A stretch of DNA of 64,000 bases. Source: Myxococcales bacterium (GTDB taxonomy: Bacteria; Myxococcota_A; Bradymonadia; UBA7976; UBA1532). The notes beneath the pieces are model-generated. The model was not told where the DNA came from and searched no databases. It worked only from the letters and a program-made list of their open reading frames with translations. A program made the translations under genes and the position numbers. The stretch's first letter is position 1. Every line of letters begins with the position of its first letter. The stretch spans positions 1 through 64,000 of the forward strand of contig JACKDL010000027.1 of the NCBI GenBank assembly GCA_020633555.1, read 5' to 3'. Below, piece by piece: positions 40,373 to 49,562 of the stretch.

Positions 40373-42811
40373 TCAGGCCGGCGAGGGCGGCCGATCGAGC
40401 GGCGGGTGGGCCGCCTCGTCCATCGCCTTGGCCACCTTGCCCTTCCACAGGACGTCGTCCAGCACCAGCGCCCGGCTCAGCACCTCGTCGGCGTGCTCCA
40501 CCAGCACGAACTCGATGGAGCGTCGCACCGCCTGGGGGATGTCCTTGATGTCCTTCTTGTTCTCGGCGGGGATGATGACGGTCTTGATACCACCGCGCCG
40601 CGCCGCGAGCACCTTCTCCTTCAGCCCGCCGATGGGCAGCACCCGACCCCGCAGGGTGATCTCGCCGGTCATGGCCACGTCGCGCCGCACGGGCAGCTTG
40701 CACAGGGCGCTCACCAGGGCCGTGGCCATGGTGATCCCGGCCGAGGGGCCGTCCTTGGGGGTGGCACCCTCGGGGAAGTGCACGTGGATGTCCAGCTCCT
40801 GGTAGAAGTTGGGATCCAGGCCCAGCGCGTCGGCCCGGCCGCGCACATAGCTCATGGCGGCCCGGGCGCTCTCCTGCATGACGTCGCCCAACCGCCCGGT
40901 GATGATCAGTTTGCCCTTGCCCGGCACCACCGTGCACTCGGTCTGCAGCAGATCGCCGCCCCAGGTGGTGAAGGCCAGGCCGTTCACCAGGCCCACCTCG
41001 TCGCGCTCGTCGGTCTTGCCGTACTTGAAGCGGGGCGCGCCCAGGTACTTCTGGATCAGCCGGGTGGTCACCTTGGCCGAGAAATCCTCGATGGCCTTGC
41101 CCTCGTCCCGGTGGGTGATCAGCTCGCGGGCCACCTTGCGGCAGACCCCCGCCACGTTGCGCTCCAGGTTCCGCACCCCGCTCTCGCGGGTGTAGCGGTT
41201 GATCAGCAGCTCGATGGAGGCGTCGGTGAAGGTGACCTCGGCCCCTTCGAGCCCGTTGCGCTCGAGCTGGCGGGGCAGCAGGTGGCGCTTGGCGATGTTG
41301 AGCTTCTCGAACTCCGTGTAGCCCGACAGCTCGATGATCTCGAGGCGGTCCTGGAGGGGCAGGGGGATCTGGTGCCGGTTGTTGGCCGTGGTGATGAACA
41401 TCACCTGCGACAGGTCATAGTCCATGTCGAGGTAGTGGTCGTTGAACCCGGTGTTCTGCTCGGGATCCAGCACCTCCAGCAGCGCCGACGAGGGGTCGCC
41501 GCGGAAGTCGGTGCTCATCTTGTCGATCTCGTCGAGCAGCATCACGGGGTTGTTGGCCCCGGCCTTCTTCAGGCTCTGGATGATCTTGCCCGGCATGGCG
41601 CCGATGTACGTGCGCCGGTGGCCGCGCACCTCGGCCTCGTCGCGCACGCCGCCCAGGGCCAGGCGCACGAACTCACGGCCAGTGCAGTGGGCGATGGAGC
41701 GGGCCAACGAGGTCTTGCCCACGCCGGGCGGGCCCACCAGGCACAGGATGGGGCCGCTCATGCTCTGGGTCAGGCCGTGCACCGCCAGGAACTCGAGGAT
41801 GCGCTCCTTGGGCCGCTTCAGCCCGTAGTGCTCGTCCTCGAGGATCTGCTCGGCCGCCTTCATGTCCGTCTGCTCGTCGCTGACGTCGTACCAGGGCAGG
41901 CTGAGGACCCAGTCGATGTAGTTGCGCACGACGGTGGCCTCGGCGCTCATCGGGCTCATCATTTTGAGCTTCTTCAGCTCCTTGTGAACCTTGAGCGTGG
42001 CCTCCTTGCTCATCCGCTTGTTCTTGATGCGATCCTCGAGCTCCTGCAGCTCGTTCTTGAACTCGTCGCGCTCGCCGAGCTCCTTCTGGATCGCCTGCAT
42101 CTGCTCGTTGAGGTAGTACTCCTTCTGGTTCTTCTCCATCTGCTTCTTGACCCGGGAGCGGATCTTCTTCTCCACCTGGAGGATCTCGATCTCCTGGGTC
42201 ATCTGCTCGAACAGCTTCTCGAGCCGCTCGGCGGGATCCTCGGTCTCGAGGATCTTCTGCTTGTCGCCCAGCTTCAGGTTCAGGTGCGCGACGATGGAGT
42301 CGGCCAGCTTGGCGGGGTCATCGATGCTGTTGACCGCCACCTGCATCTCGGGGGGGATGCGCTTGTTGAGCTTGACGTAGGCCTCGAAGGTCTCGTGCAC
42401 CTGCCGGATCAGGGCCTCGATCTCGACGCTCTTGAGGATGCGCTCCTCGACCAGCTCGGCCTCGACCCGGAACAGGTCCTCGGTCTCCAGGAACTTGCGG
42501 ATGCGCGCCCGGCGCTTGCCCTCGATGAGCACCTTCACCGTGCCGTCGGGCAGCCGCAGGAGCTGGATGATCGTGCCCACCGTCCCCATCGTATAGATGT
42601 CGCTGGGGCGGGGGTCGTTGGTCTTCGCCAGCTTCTGCGCCGCCAGGAGCACGTCCTTGCCGCCGGCCATCGCCTCTTCGAGGCTGTTGATGGACTTCTC
42701 GCGGCCCACGAACAGCGGCACCACCATGTGGGGGAAGACGATGATGTCCCGCAGGGGCAGCAGGGGCAGCACCCGGGACTCGGGGCTCTTGGAATCGTTT
42801 CTGGAGAACAT
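40373..42811 (-). CDS. lon: ATP-dependent protease La (Lon)
   Basis: An 812-residue Lon protease. The N-terminal substrate-binding domain begins with LPLLPLRDIIVFPHMVVPLF and is followed by a coiled coil (about 190-260). The AAA+ module has Walker A GPPGVGKT and Walker B VMLLDEIDKM, and the C-terminal protease domain carries the Ser-Lys dyad S690 (PKDGPSAG) and K733 (GGLKEK), 43 residues apart as in E. coli. Length is standard. It degrades damaged and regulatory proteins in the cytoplasm. It stands 135 bases downstream of clpX on the same strand, completing a protein-quality-control block with tig, clpP and clpX. No sigma-32-like promoter was recognised. Confidence 0.97.
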   Translation of the reverse strand: MFSRNDSKSPESRVLPLLPLRDIIVFPHMVVPLFVGREKSINSLEEAMAGGKDVLLAAQKLAKTNDPRPSDIYTMGTVGTIIQLLRLPDGTVKVLIEGKRRARIRKFLETEDLFRVEAELVEERILKSVEIEALIRQVHETFEAYVKLNKRIPPEMQVAVNSIDDPAKLADSIVAHLNLKLGDKQKILETEDPAERLEKLFEQMTQEIEILQVEKKIRSRVKKQMEKNQKEYYLNEQMQAIQKELGERDEFKNELQELEDRIKNKRMSKEATLKVHKELKKLKMMSPMSAEATVVRNYIDWVLSLPWYDVSDEQTDMKAAEQILEDEHYGLKRPKERILEFLAVHGLTQSMSGPILCLVGPPGVGKTSLARSIAHCTGREFVRLALGGVRDEAEVRGHRRTYIGAMPGKIIQSLKKAGANNPVMLLDEIDKMSTDFRGDPSSALLEVLDPEQNTGFNDHYLDMDYDLSQVMFITTANNRHQIPLPLQDRLEIIELSGYTEFEKLNIAKRHLLPRQLERNGLEGAEVTFTDASIELLINRYTRESGVRNLERNVAGVCRKVARELITHRDEGKAIEDFSAKVTTRLIQKYLGAPRFKYGKTDERDEVGLVNGLAFTTWGGDLLQTECTVVPGKGKLIITGRLGDVMQESARAAMSYVRGRADALGLDPNFYQELDIHVHFPEGATPKDGPSAGITMATALVSALCKLPVRRDVAMTGEITLRGRVLPIGGLKEKVLAARRGGIKTVIIPAENKKDIKDIPQAVRRSIEFVLVEHADEVLSRALVLDDVLWKGKVAKAMDEAAHPPLDRPPSPA

Positions 42812-42946
42812 GGGGCTCCCACAAGCGGCCGGATCGGCGCGGGCATGTTAACACGGGCCCGCCGCCAGGGTCGTCTGATCCGCGGGCGCTGACCGGGATG
42901 GATGCCACGGGGCTGGTGGGCGTCGCCGCCCACCTTGGTCAGGCGC

Positions 42947-44203
<1,257 letters not shown>

Positions 44204-44249
44204 GCGGGTCCTTTCGCTTCGAACAGCGCGTGGATCGCGCTGCGGCCCG

Positions 44250-44876
44250 TCAGTCGCGCTCGGGCACCATCACCCGGTCGACGAGACCATACTCCAACGC
44301 CTCGTGCGCGGTCATGAACCGGTCGCGCTCGGTGTCGGCGGCGATCTTGTCGAGGGCCTGGCCGGTGTTCTTGGCCAGGATCTCGTTGAGCTTCTCGCGG
44401 ATCCGCAGGATCTCGCGGGCGGCGATCTCGATCTCGGTGGCCTGACCCTGCGCGCCGCCCAGCGGCTGGTGGATCATGATCCGGGCGTTGGGCAGCGCGA
44501 AGCGCCGGCCGCGCTCACCGCTCGACAGCAGGAAGGCGCCCATGCTGGCCGCCTGCCCGATGCAGATGGTGCTCACCGGCGCCTTGATGTGCTGCATGGT
44601 GTCGTAGATGGCCAGGCCCGCGGTCACCGAGCCGCCCGGCGAGTTCACGTAGAGCGCGATCTCCTTGTCGGGATCCTCGCTCTCCAGGAACAGGAGCTGG
44701 GCCACGATGATGTTGCTGACCTGGTCGTTGATGGGCGTGCCCAGGAACACGATCCGGTCCTTCAGGAGCCGGCTGAAGATGTCCCAGCCCCGCTCGCCCC
44801 GGTGGGTCTGCTCGACCACCGTCGGGATCAGACCCTGCGGCATGAACTCCATGAACTCGGGGAGGCGGCTGCCCAT
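44250..44876 (-). CDS. clpP: ClpP proteolytic subunit
   Basis: A 208-residue ClpP with catalytic S111 (GQAASMGAFLL), H136 (ARIMIHQPLGG) and D185, spaced as in E. coli ClpP, and the N-terminal MPQGLIPTVVEQT stretch. ATG 44876 follows AAGGAG at good spacing and gives the normal length; a longer reading from 44945 would overlap tig. Tig, clpP and clpX are probably one transcript. Confidence 0.97.
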   Translation of the reverse strand: MGSRLPEFMEFMPQGLIPTVVEQTHRGERGWDIFSRLLKDRIVFLGTPINDQVSNIIVAQLLFLESEDPDKEIALYVNSPGGSVTAGLAIYDTMQHIKAPVSTICIGQAASMGAFLLSSGERGRRFALPNARIMIHQPLGGAQGQATEIEIAAREILRIREKLNEILAKNTGQALDKIAADTERDRFMTAHEALEYGLVDRVMVPERD

Positions 44877-44904
44877 CGGGATCTCCTTGGCGCGTGGCGC
44901 CCGC

Positions 44905-46263
44905 TCAGTCGGCGTGGTCGGCGTGATCGTGGTCGGCGTGGTCATGGTCGTGCCCGTGATCGTGCTCGGGCACCTCCTTGTTGACCACCGTCACGTTCGC
45001 CTTGTCCAGCAGGAAGTCGAGAACCTTGTCCTGGCGCATTCGACGCCGCAGGCCGGCCCGACGATTCTGGTCGCGGTACATCTGGCGGACCTGCACGGCG
45101 TACTGGCCGGCGCCGCGGGCGATCTGCTCGACGAGCATGGTCACCTCGTGCTCGGTGACCTCGACGCCTTCCTTCTCGGCGACGGCCTCGAGCACCAGCT
45201 CGACGCGCAGGTCGTCGGTGGCGCTCTTGGTCAGCTCGGCCAGCTTGCCCTCGACCTCGGTGCGCGCGGCCTCGAGCTCGGTGCCGCCCCGGATCAGATC
45301 GGTGACGGCCTCGGACTTCTTCTCCTCGAGGATGCTGTTGAGCAGGCTCGGGGGCAGGTCGAAGTCGTAGGCGGCGGCGATGGCGGCCTGCAGGGCGTTC
45401 TTGGCGTCGTTGTCCGTCTCGCGGCGGTGCTGATCCTGGACCTGCTCACGCACCTTGGCGCGCACGGCGTCCATGTTCTCTTCGCCCAGCTCGCTGGCCA
45501 GCTCGTCGCCGATCTCGGGCAGGGCCTTGGCCTTCAGCTCGTTGATCTTGCAGGCGAAGACGGCCGCCTTGCCCGCCAGATCCTCGGCGCCGTAGTCCTC
45601 GGGGAAGGTCACGTTGACGTCGAAGGCCTCGCCCACGGTCTGGCCCGTGACCTGGTCCTCGAAGCCCGGGATGAACCGGCCGCTGCCGAGTTCGAGCTCG
45701 AAGTTCTCGGCGCTGCCGCCCGCGAACTCCACGCCGTCCACGCTGCCCTTGAAGTCCAGCACCACCATGTCGCCGCGCTCGGCCACGGTGCGCTCGGTTA
45801 CGGGCTTGAAGGTGGCCACGTGCTCGCGCAGGTGCTCGATCTCGTGCTCCACCACCGCGTCGGAGGCGTTCCACTCGACGCGCTCCACGCTCAGGCTGTC
45901 GTACGCCTTCAGCTCGATGTCGGGGACGACCTCGACCTCGATGGAGAAGCTGAAGTCCTGGCCCTCGTGCGGGCGGTCGTTGGTGTCCACCTCGGGGCGG
46001 CCCACCGGGCGCACGTTGTGCTGATCGAGGGCCTGGGTCCAGCCCTCCTGCACGAGCATCTCGGTGACGTCGGCGGTGGCCTGACCCTTGAACCGCTTCT
46101 GCAGGTGGCCCATGGGCACCTTGCCGCGGCGGAAGCCGGGCAGGCGAGTGCGCGCGGCGAGCTGCTTGTAGGTGGCCGCGAAGCCCTGGTTGACCCGCGC
46201 GGCGGGCACGGTGACCTGGACGCGCTTGCGGATGGGGCTGAGGTCTTCGATCTGCAGTTGCAT
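44905..46263 (-). CDS. tig: trigger factor with histidine-rich C-terminal tail
   Basis: A 452-residue ribosome-associated chaperone and prolyl isomerase. The ribosome-binding signature LPGFRRGKVPMGHLQKRF is in the N-terminal domain. The FKBP-like domain (about 160-245) contains GDMVVLDFKGSVDGVEFAGG, and the rest is the helical C-terminal domain. The last 20 residues are HDHGHDHDHADHDHADHAD, an extension that looks like a metal-binding tail similar in concept to that of SlyD. ATG 46263 is preferred over TTG 46269. Two 12-base copies of GGCGTTGAGCAT surround the start. It lies downstream of a tRNA cluster. Confidence 0.95.
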   Translation of the reverse strand: MQLQIEDLSPIRKRVQVTVPAARVNQGFAATYKQLAARTRLPGFRRGKVPMGHLQKRFKGQATADVTEMLVQEGWTQALDQHNVRPVGRPEVDTNDRPHEGQDFSFSIEVEVVPDIELKAYDSLSVERVEWNASDAVVEHEIEHLREHVATFKPVTERTVAERGDMVVLDFKGSVDGVEFAGGSAENFELELGSGRFIPGFEDQVTGQTVGEAFDVNVTFPEDYGAEDLAGKAAVFACKINELKAKALPEIGDELASELGEENMDAVRAKVREQVQDQHRRETDNDAKNALQAAIAAAYDFDLPPSLLNSILEEKKSEAVTDLIRGGTELEAARTEVEGKLAELTKSATDDLRVELVLEAVAEKEGVEVTEHEVTMLVEQIARGAGQYAVQVRQMYRDQNRRAGLRRRMRQDKVLDFLLDKANVTVVNKEVPEHDHGHDHDHADHDHADHAD

Positions 46264-46365
46264 GCTCAACGCCTGATGCTCAACGCCGGCCGTGAACCAG
46301 CGGCTGGTGGGTGGGCGCCCGCATGGACCCGGGGGCCGCTGACGCCTGATGCTGTGGGTGAATCG

Positions 46366-46382
46366 GGCCCCCGAGGGGGGCC
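46366..46382. other. GC hairpin between tRNA-Leu and tig
   Basis: GGCCCCC and GGGGGCC pair around a three-base loop. It separates tRNA-Leu from tig without a T tract. It may be a processing signal or weak terminator. Confidence 0.3.
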
Positions 46383-46400
46383 GGCGCCGCGACGCACGGA

Positions 46401-46483
46401 TGCGAGGAGGGGGACTCGAACCCCCACGGCTCGCGGCCGCTGGAACCTAAATCCAGTGCGTCTACCAATTCCGCCATCCTCGC
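46401..46483 (-). tRNA. tRNA-Leu (TAG)
   Basis: Class II tRNA with acceptor GCGAGGA/TCCTCGC, anticodon stem CTGGA/TCCAG around loop TTTAGGT, a long variable arm and T-arm GTGGGGGTTCGAGTCCCCC. Confidence 0.96.
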
Positions 46484-46488
46484 AGGAG

Positions 46489-46561
46489 TGGGCCATGAAG
46501 GAATCGAACCTTCAACCTGCGGATTAAGAGTCCGTTGCTCTGCCAATTGAGCTAATGGCCC
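46489..46561 (-). tRNA. tRNA-Lys (CTT), copy 1
   Basis: Acceptor GGGCCAT/ATGGCCC, anticodon loop CTCTTAA, T-arm GAAGGTTCGATTCCTTC. Identical to the copy at 46624-46696. Confidence 0.95.
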
Positions 46562-46591
46562 TGAGGTGCGATGCGGCGGCTGGAGAGGTGC

Positions 46592-46621
46592 CCCGACCGC
46601 GCCCGGATGGACGCGGTCGGG
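46592..46621 (-). other. hairpin between the two tRNA-Lys genes
   Basis: CCCGACCGCG and CGCGGTCGGG form a perfect 10-bp stem around a 10-base loop in the 62-base spacer, probably a processing element of the polycistronic tRNA transcript. Confidence 0.45.
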
Positions 46622-46623
46622 AG

Positions 46624-46696
46624 TGGGCCATGAAGGAATCGAACCTTCAACCTGCGGATTAAGAGTCCGTTGCTCTGCCAATTGAGCTAATGGCCC
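46624..46696 (-). tRNA. tRNA-Lys (CTT), copy 2
   Basis: Identical in sequence to the tRNA-Lys at 46489-46561, indicating a recent tandem duplication or gene conversion. Confidence 0.95.
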
Positions 46697-46818
46697 GGAA
46701 ACGGGGCGCGCCCGGGGGGCGCCATCCAGCGGCTGCGCATGCGACGGGTCGGTTCGTCGTCTTCGAGGGGTGCGCGGCGCTGTTCGGGGGCAAGGCCCCG
46801 AACAAAAAGAAGAAAAGG

Positions 46819-46893
46819 GGTGGGAGATGGGACTTGAACCCACGACATCCGGTACCACAAACCGGCGCTCTAACCAACTGAGCTACACCCACC
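46819..46893 (-). tRNA. tRNA-His (GTG)
   Basis: Includes the extra 5-prime G opposite C73 that marks tRNA-His, anticodon stem CCGGT/ACCGG around loop TTGTGGT, T-arm CGTGGGTTCAAGTCCCA. The acceptor stem has one T-T mismatch at pair 6. Confidence 0.94.
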
Positions 46894-46898
46894 ACGAG

Positions 46899-46972
46899 CA
46901 CGCCTGGGTGGACTCGAACCACCGACCGGCGGCTTAGAAGGCCGCTGCTCTATCCAACTGAGCTACAGGCGC
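46899..46972 (-). tRNA. tRNA-Arg (TCT)
   Basis: Acceptor GCGCCTG/CAGGCGT with a terminal G-T pair, anticodon stem GCGGC/GCCGC around loop CTTCTAA, T-arm GGTGGTTCGAGTCCACC. Only five bases from tRNA-His. Confidence 0.95.
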
Positions 46973-47071
46973 TCAGCCGACGCTGCGGCCCCCCGCGCTG
47001 CACGATGCACCCGCCTGAGAGACGACTGAACCGACCACCTGTCAAAGAACACCGCGACGGTGACGCCAATG

Positions 47072-47147
<76 letters not shown>

Positions 47148-47200
47148 TCAGGGGTCACTGGCCGCGGGACGCGCACATTTAGCCGCAGCCCCCTGAGGGA

Positions 47201-47833
47201 TCAAGAAAAAAATGCGGAAAGCAACGGCGCGACCGCTCGGGCGGCCCGGCCCCGGTGGCTCACCGCGTGCTTCTCACGGGCGGTGAGCTCGGCGCTGGTG
47301 CGCCCGTCGGGGAGCTCGAAGATGGGGTCGTAGCCGAAGCCCCCCTCGCCGCGGGGGCCGTGGGTCAGGGTGCCCTCCACCACGCCCCGGCCGATGACGC
47401 AGCCGTCGCGGCGGCTGAGGCCCTCGGGCAGAGGGAGATCGGCGGGGAGCCCGGCGATGGCGATGACGCACACGAACCGGGCCGTGCGCTCGGCGGCCTC
47501 GGGGTAGTCCGCCATGGCCGCCAGCAGGGCGTTCAGGCGGTCGCGATCCGAGCCGGGGGCGTAGCGGGCCGACAGCACGCCGGGGGCGCCGTCCAGGGCG
47601 TCCACCGCGATGCCGCTGTCGTCGGCAAGGCTGATGAGGCCGGTGTGCTCATAGGCCGCCACGGCTTTGATGATGGCGTTGCCGGCGAAGTCCGGCGCGC
47701 TCTCGATCACCTCGGGCCCGGGGGGAAAGTCGTCCAGGCCCACCAGCGGCAGCCCCGGCAGCAGCGCGCGGAACTCGTCGAGCTTGTGGGGGTTGCCGGT
47801 GGCGATGAGCAGGCGGGCGCGGTCGGGCTTCAC
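47201..47833 (-). CDS. rdgB: XTP/dITP pyrophosphatase (RdgB/HAM1)
   Basis: A 210-residue nucleotide-pool sanitising enzyme that hydrolyses dITP and XTP. Motifs are LLIATGNPHKLDEFRALLPG, SLADDSGIAVDALDGAPGV with LSARYAP, GEGGFGYDPIFELPDG and the C-terminal KHAVSHRGRA. It starts at GTG 47833, overlapping the rph stop by four bases, which matches the common rph-rdgB pairing. A longer upstream reading is only the shadow of rph. It ends about 50 bases before the tRNA cluster. Confidence 0.95.
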   Translation of the reverse strand: MKPDRARLLIATGNPHKLDEFRALLPGLPLVGLDDFPPGPEVIESAPDFAGNAIIKAVAAYEHTGLISLADDSGIAVDALDGAPGVLSARYAPGSDRDRLNALLAAMADYPEAAERTARFVCVIAIAGLPADLPLPEGLSRRDGCVIGRGVVEGTLTHGPRGEGGFGYDPIFELPDGRTSAELTAREKHAVSHRGRAARAVAPLLSAFFS

Positions 47834-48549
47834 GGCATGACTCCGGCGGCGAGGACGGCCTCGCGCTGCAGGTTGAAGAGCTGGGCGGCGGCCGCCTGCC
47901 CCTTGCTCACCATCTCCATCAGGGTCTCGGCGCTGTACACCGCCCCCTCGGCGGTGCCCTGCACCTCGACGATGCCGGCGGCGGTCGTGACGAAGTTCAG
48001 ATCCACGTCGGCGTCGCGATCCTCTTCGTAGCACAGGTCGGTGAGCACCTGGCCGTTGTGGACCCCCAGGCTGACGGCCGCGATCTGCGGCGGGAGGGCG
48101 CGCAGCGTCTTGCCCTCGGCCAGGGCCAGCGCCACGGCCACCCAGGCGCCGGTGATGCTGGCGCAGCGGGTGCCCCCGTCGGCTTGGAGGACGTCGCAGT
48201 CCACGGTCACGGTGCGGGTGCCCAGCTTGCTCAGGTCCACCACCGCACGGAGGCTGCGTCCGATGAGGCGGCTGATCTCCTGGCTGCGGCCCGACTCGAT
48301 GGCGCGCTTGCGCCGGATCCGGCTGTCGGTGCTGGCGGGCAGCATGCCGTACTCGGCGGTCAGCCAGCCGCCGCCGCTGTCGAAGCGGAAGGGCGGCACC
48401 CGATCCTCGATGGTGGCGGCGCAGAGCACATGGGTGTGTCCCCAGCGGATGATGCAGCTCCCTGCGGCGTGGCGCTGCACCCCGGTCTCGATGGTGATCG
48501 GGCGCAGCGCGTCGGCGGCGCGGCCGTCAATGCGGGCGGGTGCGGTCAT
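47830..48549 (-). CDS. rph: ribonuclease PH
   Basis: A 239-residue phosphorolytic 3-prime exoribonuclease that trims tRNA precursors. Recognisable segments are GSCIIRWGHTHVLCAATIED, WLTAEYGMLPASTDSR, RRKRAIESGRSQEISRLIGR and DCDVLQADGGTRCASITGA. It overlaps the amidase stop and the rdgB start by four bases each. Its position just upstream of a tRNA cluster fits its role, although the link is not functional proof. Confidence 0.97.
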   Translation of the reverse strand: MTAPARIDGRAADALRPITIETGVQRHAAGSCIIRWGHTHVLCAATIEDRVPPFRFDSGGGWLTAEYGMLPASTDSRIRRKRAIESGRSQEISRLIGRSLRAVVDLSKLGTRTVTVDCDVLQADGGTRCASITGAWVAVALALAEGKTLRALPPQIAAVSLGVHNGQVLTDLCYEEDRDADVDLNFVTTAAGIVEVQGTAEGAVYSAETLMEMVSKGQAAAAQLFNLQREAVLAAGVMP

Positions 48550-49334
48550 GGAGGCGCTCCTCGGGGGGCCAGGGTCGGTTGGGGGCGGGCGGCGCGGCGG
48601 GCGAGCACCTCGCGGCCAAAGTCCAGGATACCCTCGGCCACCCCCTGCGCCAGCAGGGTGCGCGCCTCGGGGGTGGTGAGCCAGCGGCCCTCCTTGCGGT
48701 GGTTCAGGAAGCCGCCCTCGAAGACCACGGCGGGCATGGCGGCGCCCTTCAGCACGGCGAAGTCGGCCTGCTTGACCCCCCGGTTGGGGAACGGGCTCAG
48801 CGGGGTGACCCGCGCCTGAATGGCCGCGGCGAGGCGCTGCGAGTCGTGGTGCGCGCGGGTCCAGGTGAGATCGCGGAGGATGGCGCTGGCCGTGTCGCCC
48901 GTGACCTCGCCGGCGGCGTGGGCGTCCACCACGCCGCCCTCGGCGTTCTCGAAAGCTGCCAGCCGCTCGGCGGCGTCGTCGGTGGCCTTCAGCGCCAGGA
49001 AGAACGACTCGTGGCCCACCGGGCCCGGGCGCTCGGTGCTGTTCAGGTGGATGCTGACGAACAGGTCTGCGCGGCGTCGGTTGGCGATGTTCACGCGCTC
49101 ACGCAGGCCCACGTCGGTGTCGTTGTCGGTGCGGGTCAGGCTGACCTCGACGCCTTGGGCCCGCAGGCGGGCGGCCACCTGCTCGGCGATGTCGAGGGCG
49201 TACTCCTTCTCCCAGCGGCCCGGGGCGAAGCGGGCCGGCGCCCCGTCATGGGGGCCGCCGTGGCCGGGATCCAGCACCACATGCGTCAGCCCGGGAGCTG
49301 CCGCCACGGGCAGTGCCCAGGCGCACACCACCAC
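48546..49334 (-). CDS. N-acetylmuramoyl-L-alanine amidase (Amidase_3), start uncertain
   Basis: A periplasmic zinc amidase cleaving peptidoglycan. The catalytic domain shows THVVLDPGHGGPHDGA (zinc His), the Glu of WEKEYALDIAEQVA, LFVSIHLNST (zinc His) and VVFEGGFLNH (catalytic Glu). The start is unclear: the open frame runs back through the tRNA-Thr gene, whose 3-prime end lies at 49382. Downstream of the tRNA the first GTG codons are at 49334, 49331 and 49328, inside the hydrophobic signal segment. A CTG at 49346 is an alternative, and an in-frame HRW gives the positive charge a signal needs. I use GTG 49334 (262 residues). The gene may be read from the tRNA-Thr promoter. It overlaps rph by four bases. 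Confidence 0.85.
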   Translation of the reverse strand: MVVCAWALPVAAAPGLTHVVLDPGHGGPHDGAPARFAPGRWEKEYALDIAEQVAARLRAQGVEVSLTRTDNDTDVGLRERVNIANRRRADLFVSIHLNSTERPGPVGHESFFLALKATDDAAERLAAFENAEGGVVDAHAAGEVTGDTASAILRDLTWTRAHHDSQRLAAAIQARVTPLSPFPNRGVKQADFAVLKGAAMPAVVFEGGFLNHRKEGRWLTTPEARTLLAQGVAEGILDFGREVLARRAARPQPTLAPRGAPP

Positions 49335-49381
49335 CAGGGCCGCCAGGGCGGACCACCGATGTGGTGATGAGGGAGGGGAAA

Positions 49382-49454
49382 AGCCGACAGTCGGACTTGA
49401 ACCGACGACCTGCTCATTACGAGTGAGCTGCTCTACCAACTGAGCTATGCCGGC
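49382..49454 (-). tRNA. tRNA-Thr (CGT)
   Basis: Acceptor GCCGGCA/TGTCGGC, anticodon stem GCTCA/TGAGC around loop CTCGTAA, T-arm GTCGGTTCAAGTCCGAC. It sits immediately upstream of the amidase gene. Confidence 0.95.
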
Positions 49455-49562
49455 GCAGGGAGCCTCTCGCGAAGCGCGCCGGACGCTAGCAAAGGGCCTT
49501 TGGAGGGTCAACCTCAATTGAGCGGGGCACCGGGCGCCCGCTTTCGGTTACAAGCGAAGCCT

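Noticed and set aside
40406..42892. 828-residue plus-strand open frame
   Set aside because: Antisense of lon; no ribosome site and shadow-type composition rich in Gly, His, Gln and Val.
46280..46858. Open frame with repeated GPLAQLAEQRTLNPQVEGSI
   Set aside because: This is translation of the two tRNA-Lys genes and tRNA-Leu, a well-known artefact.
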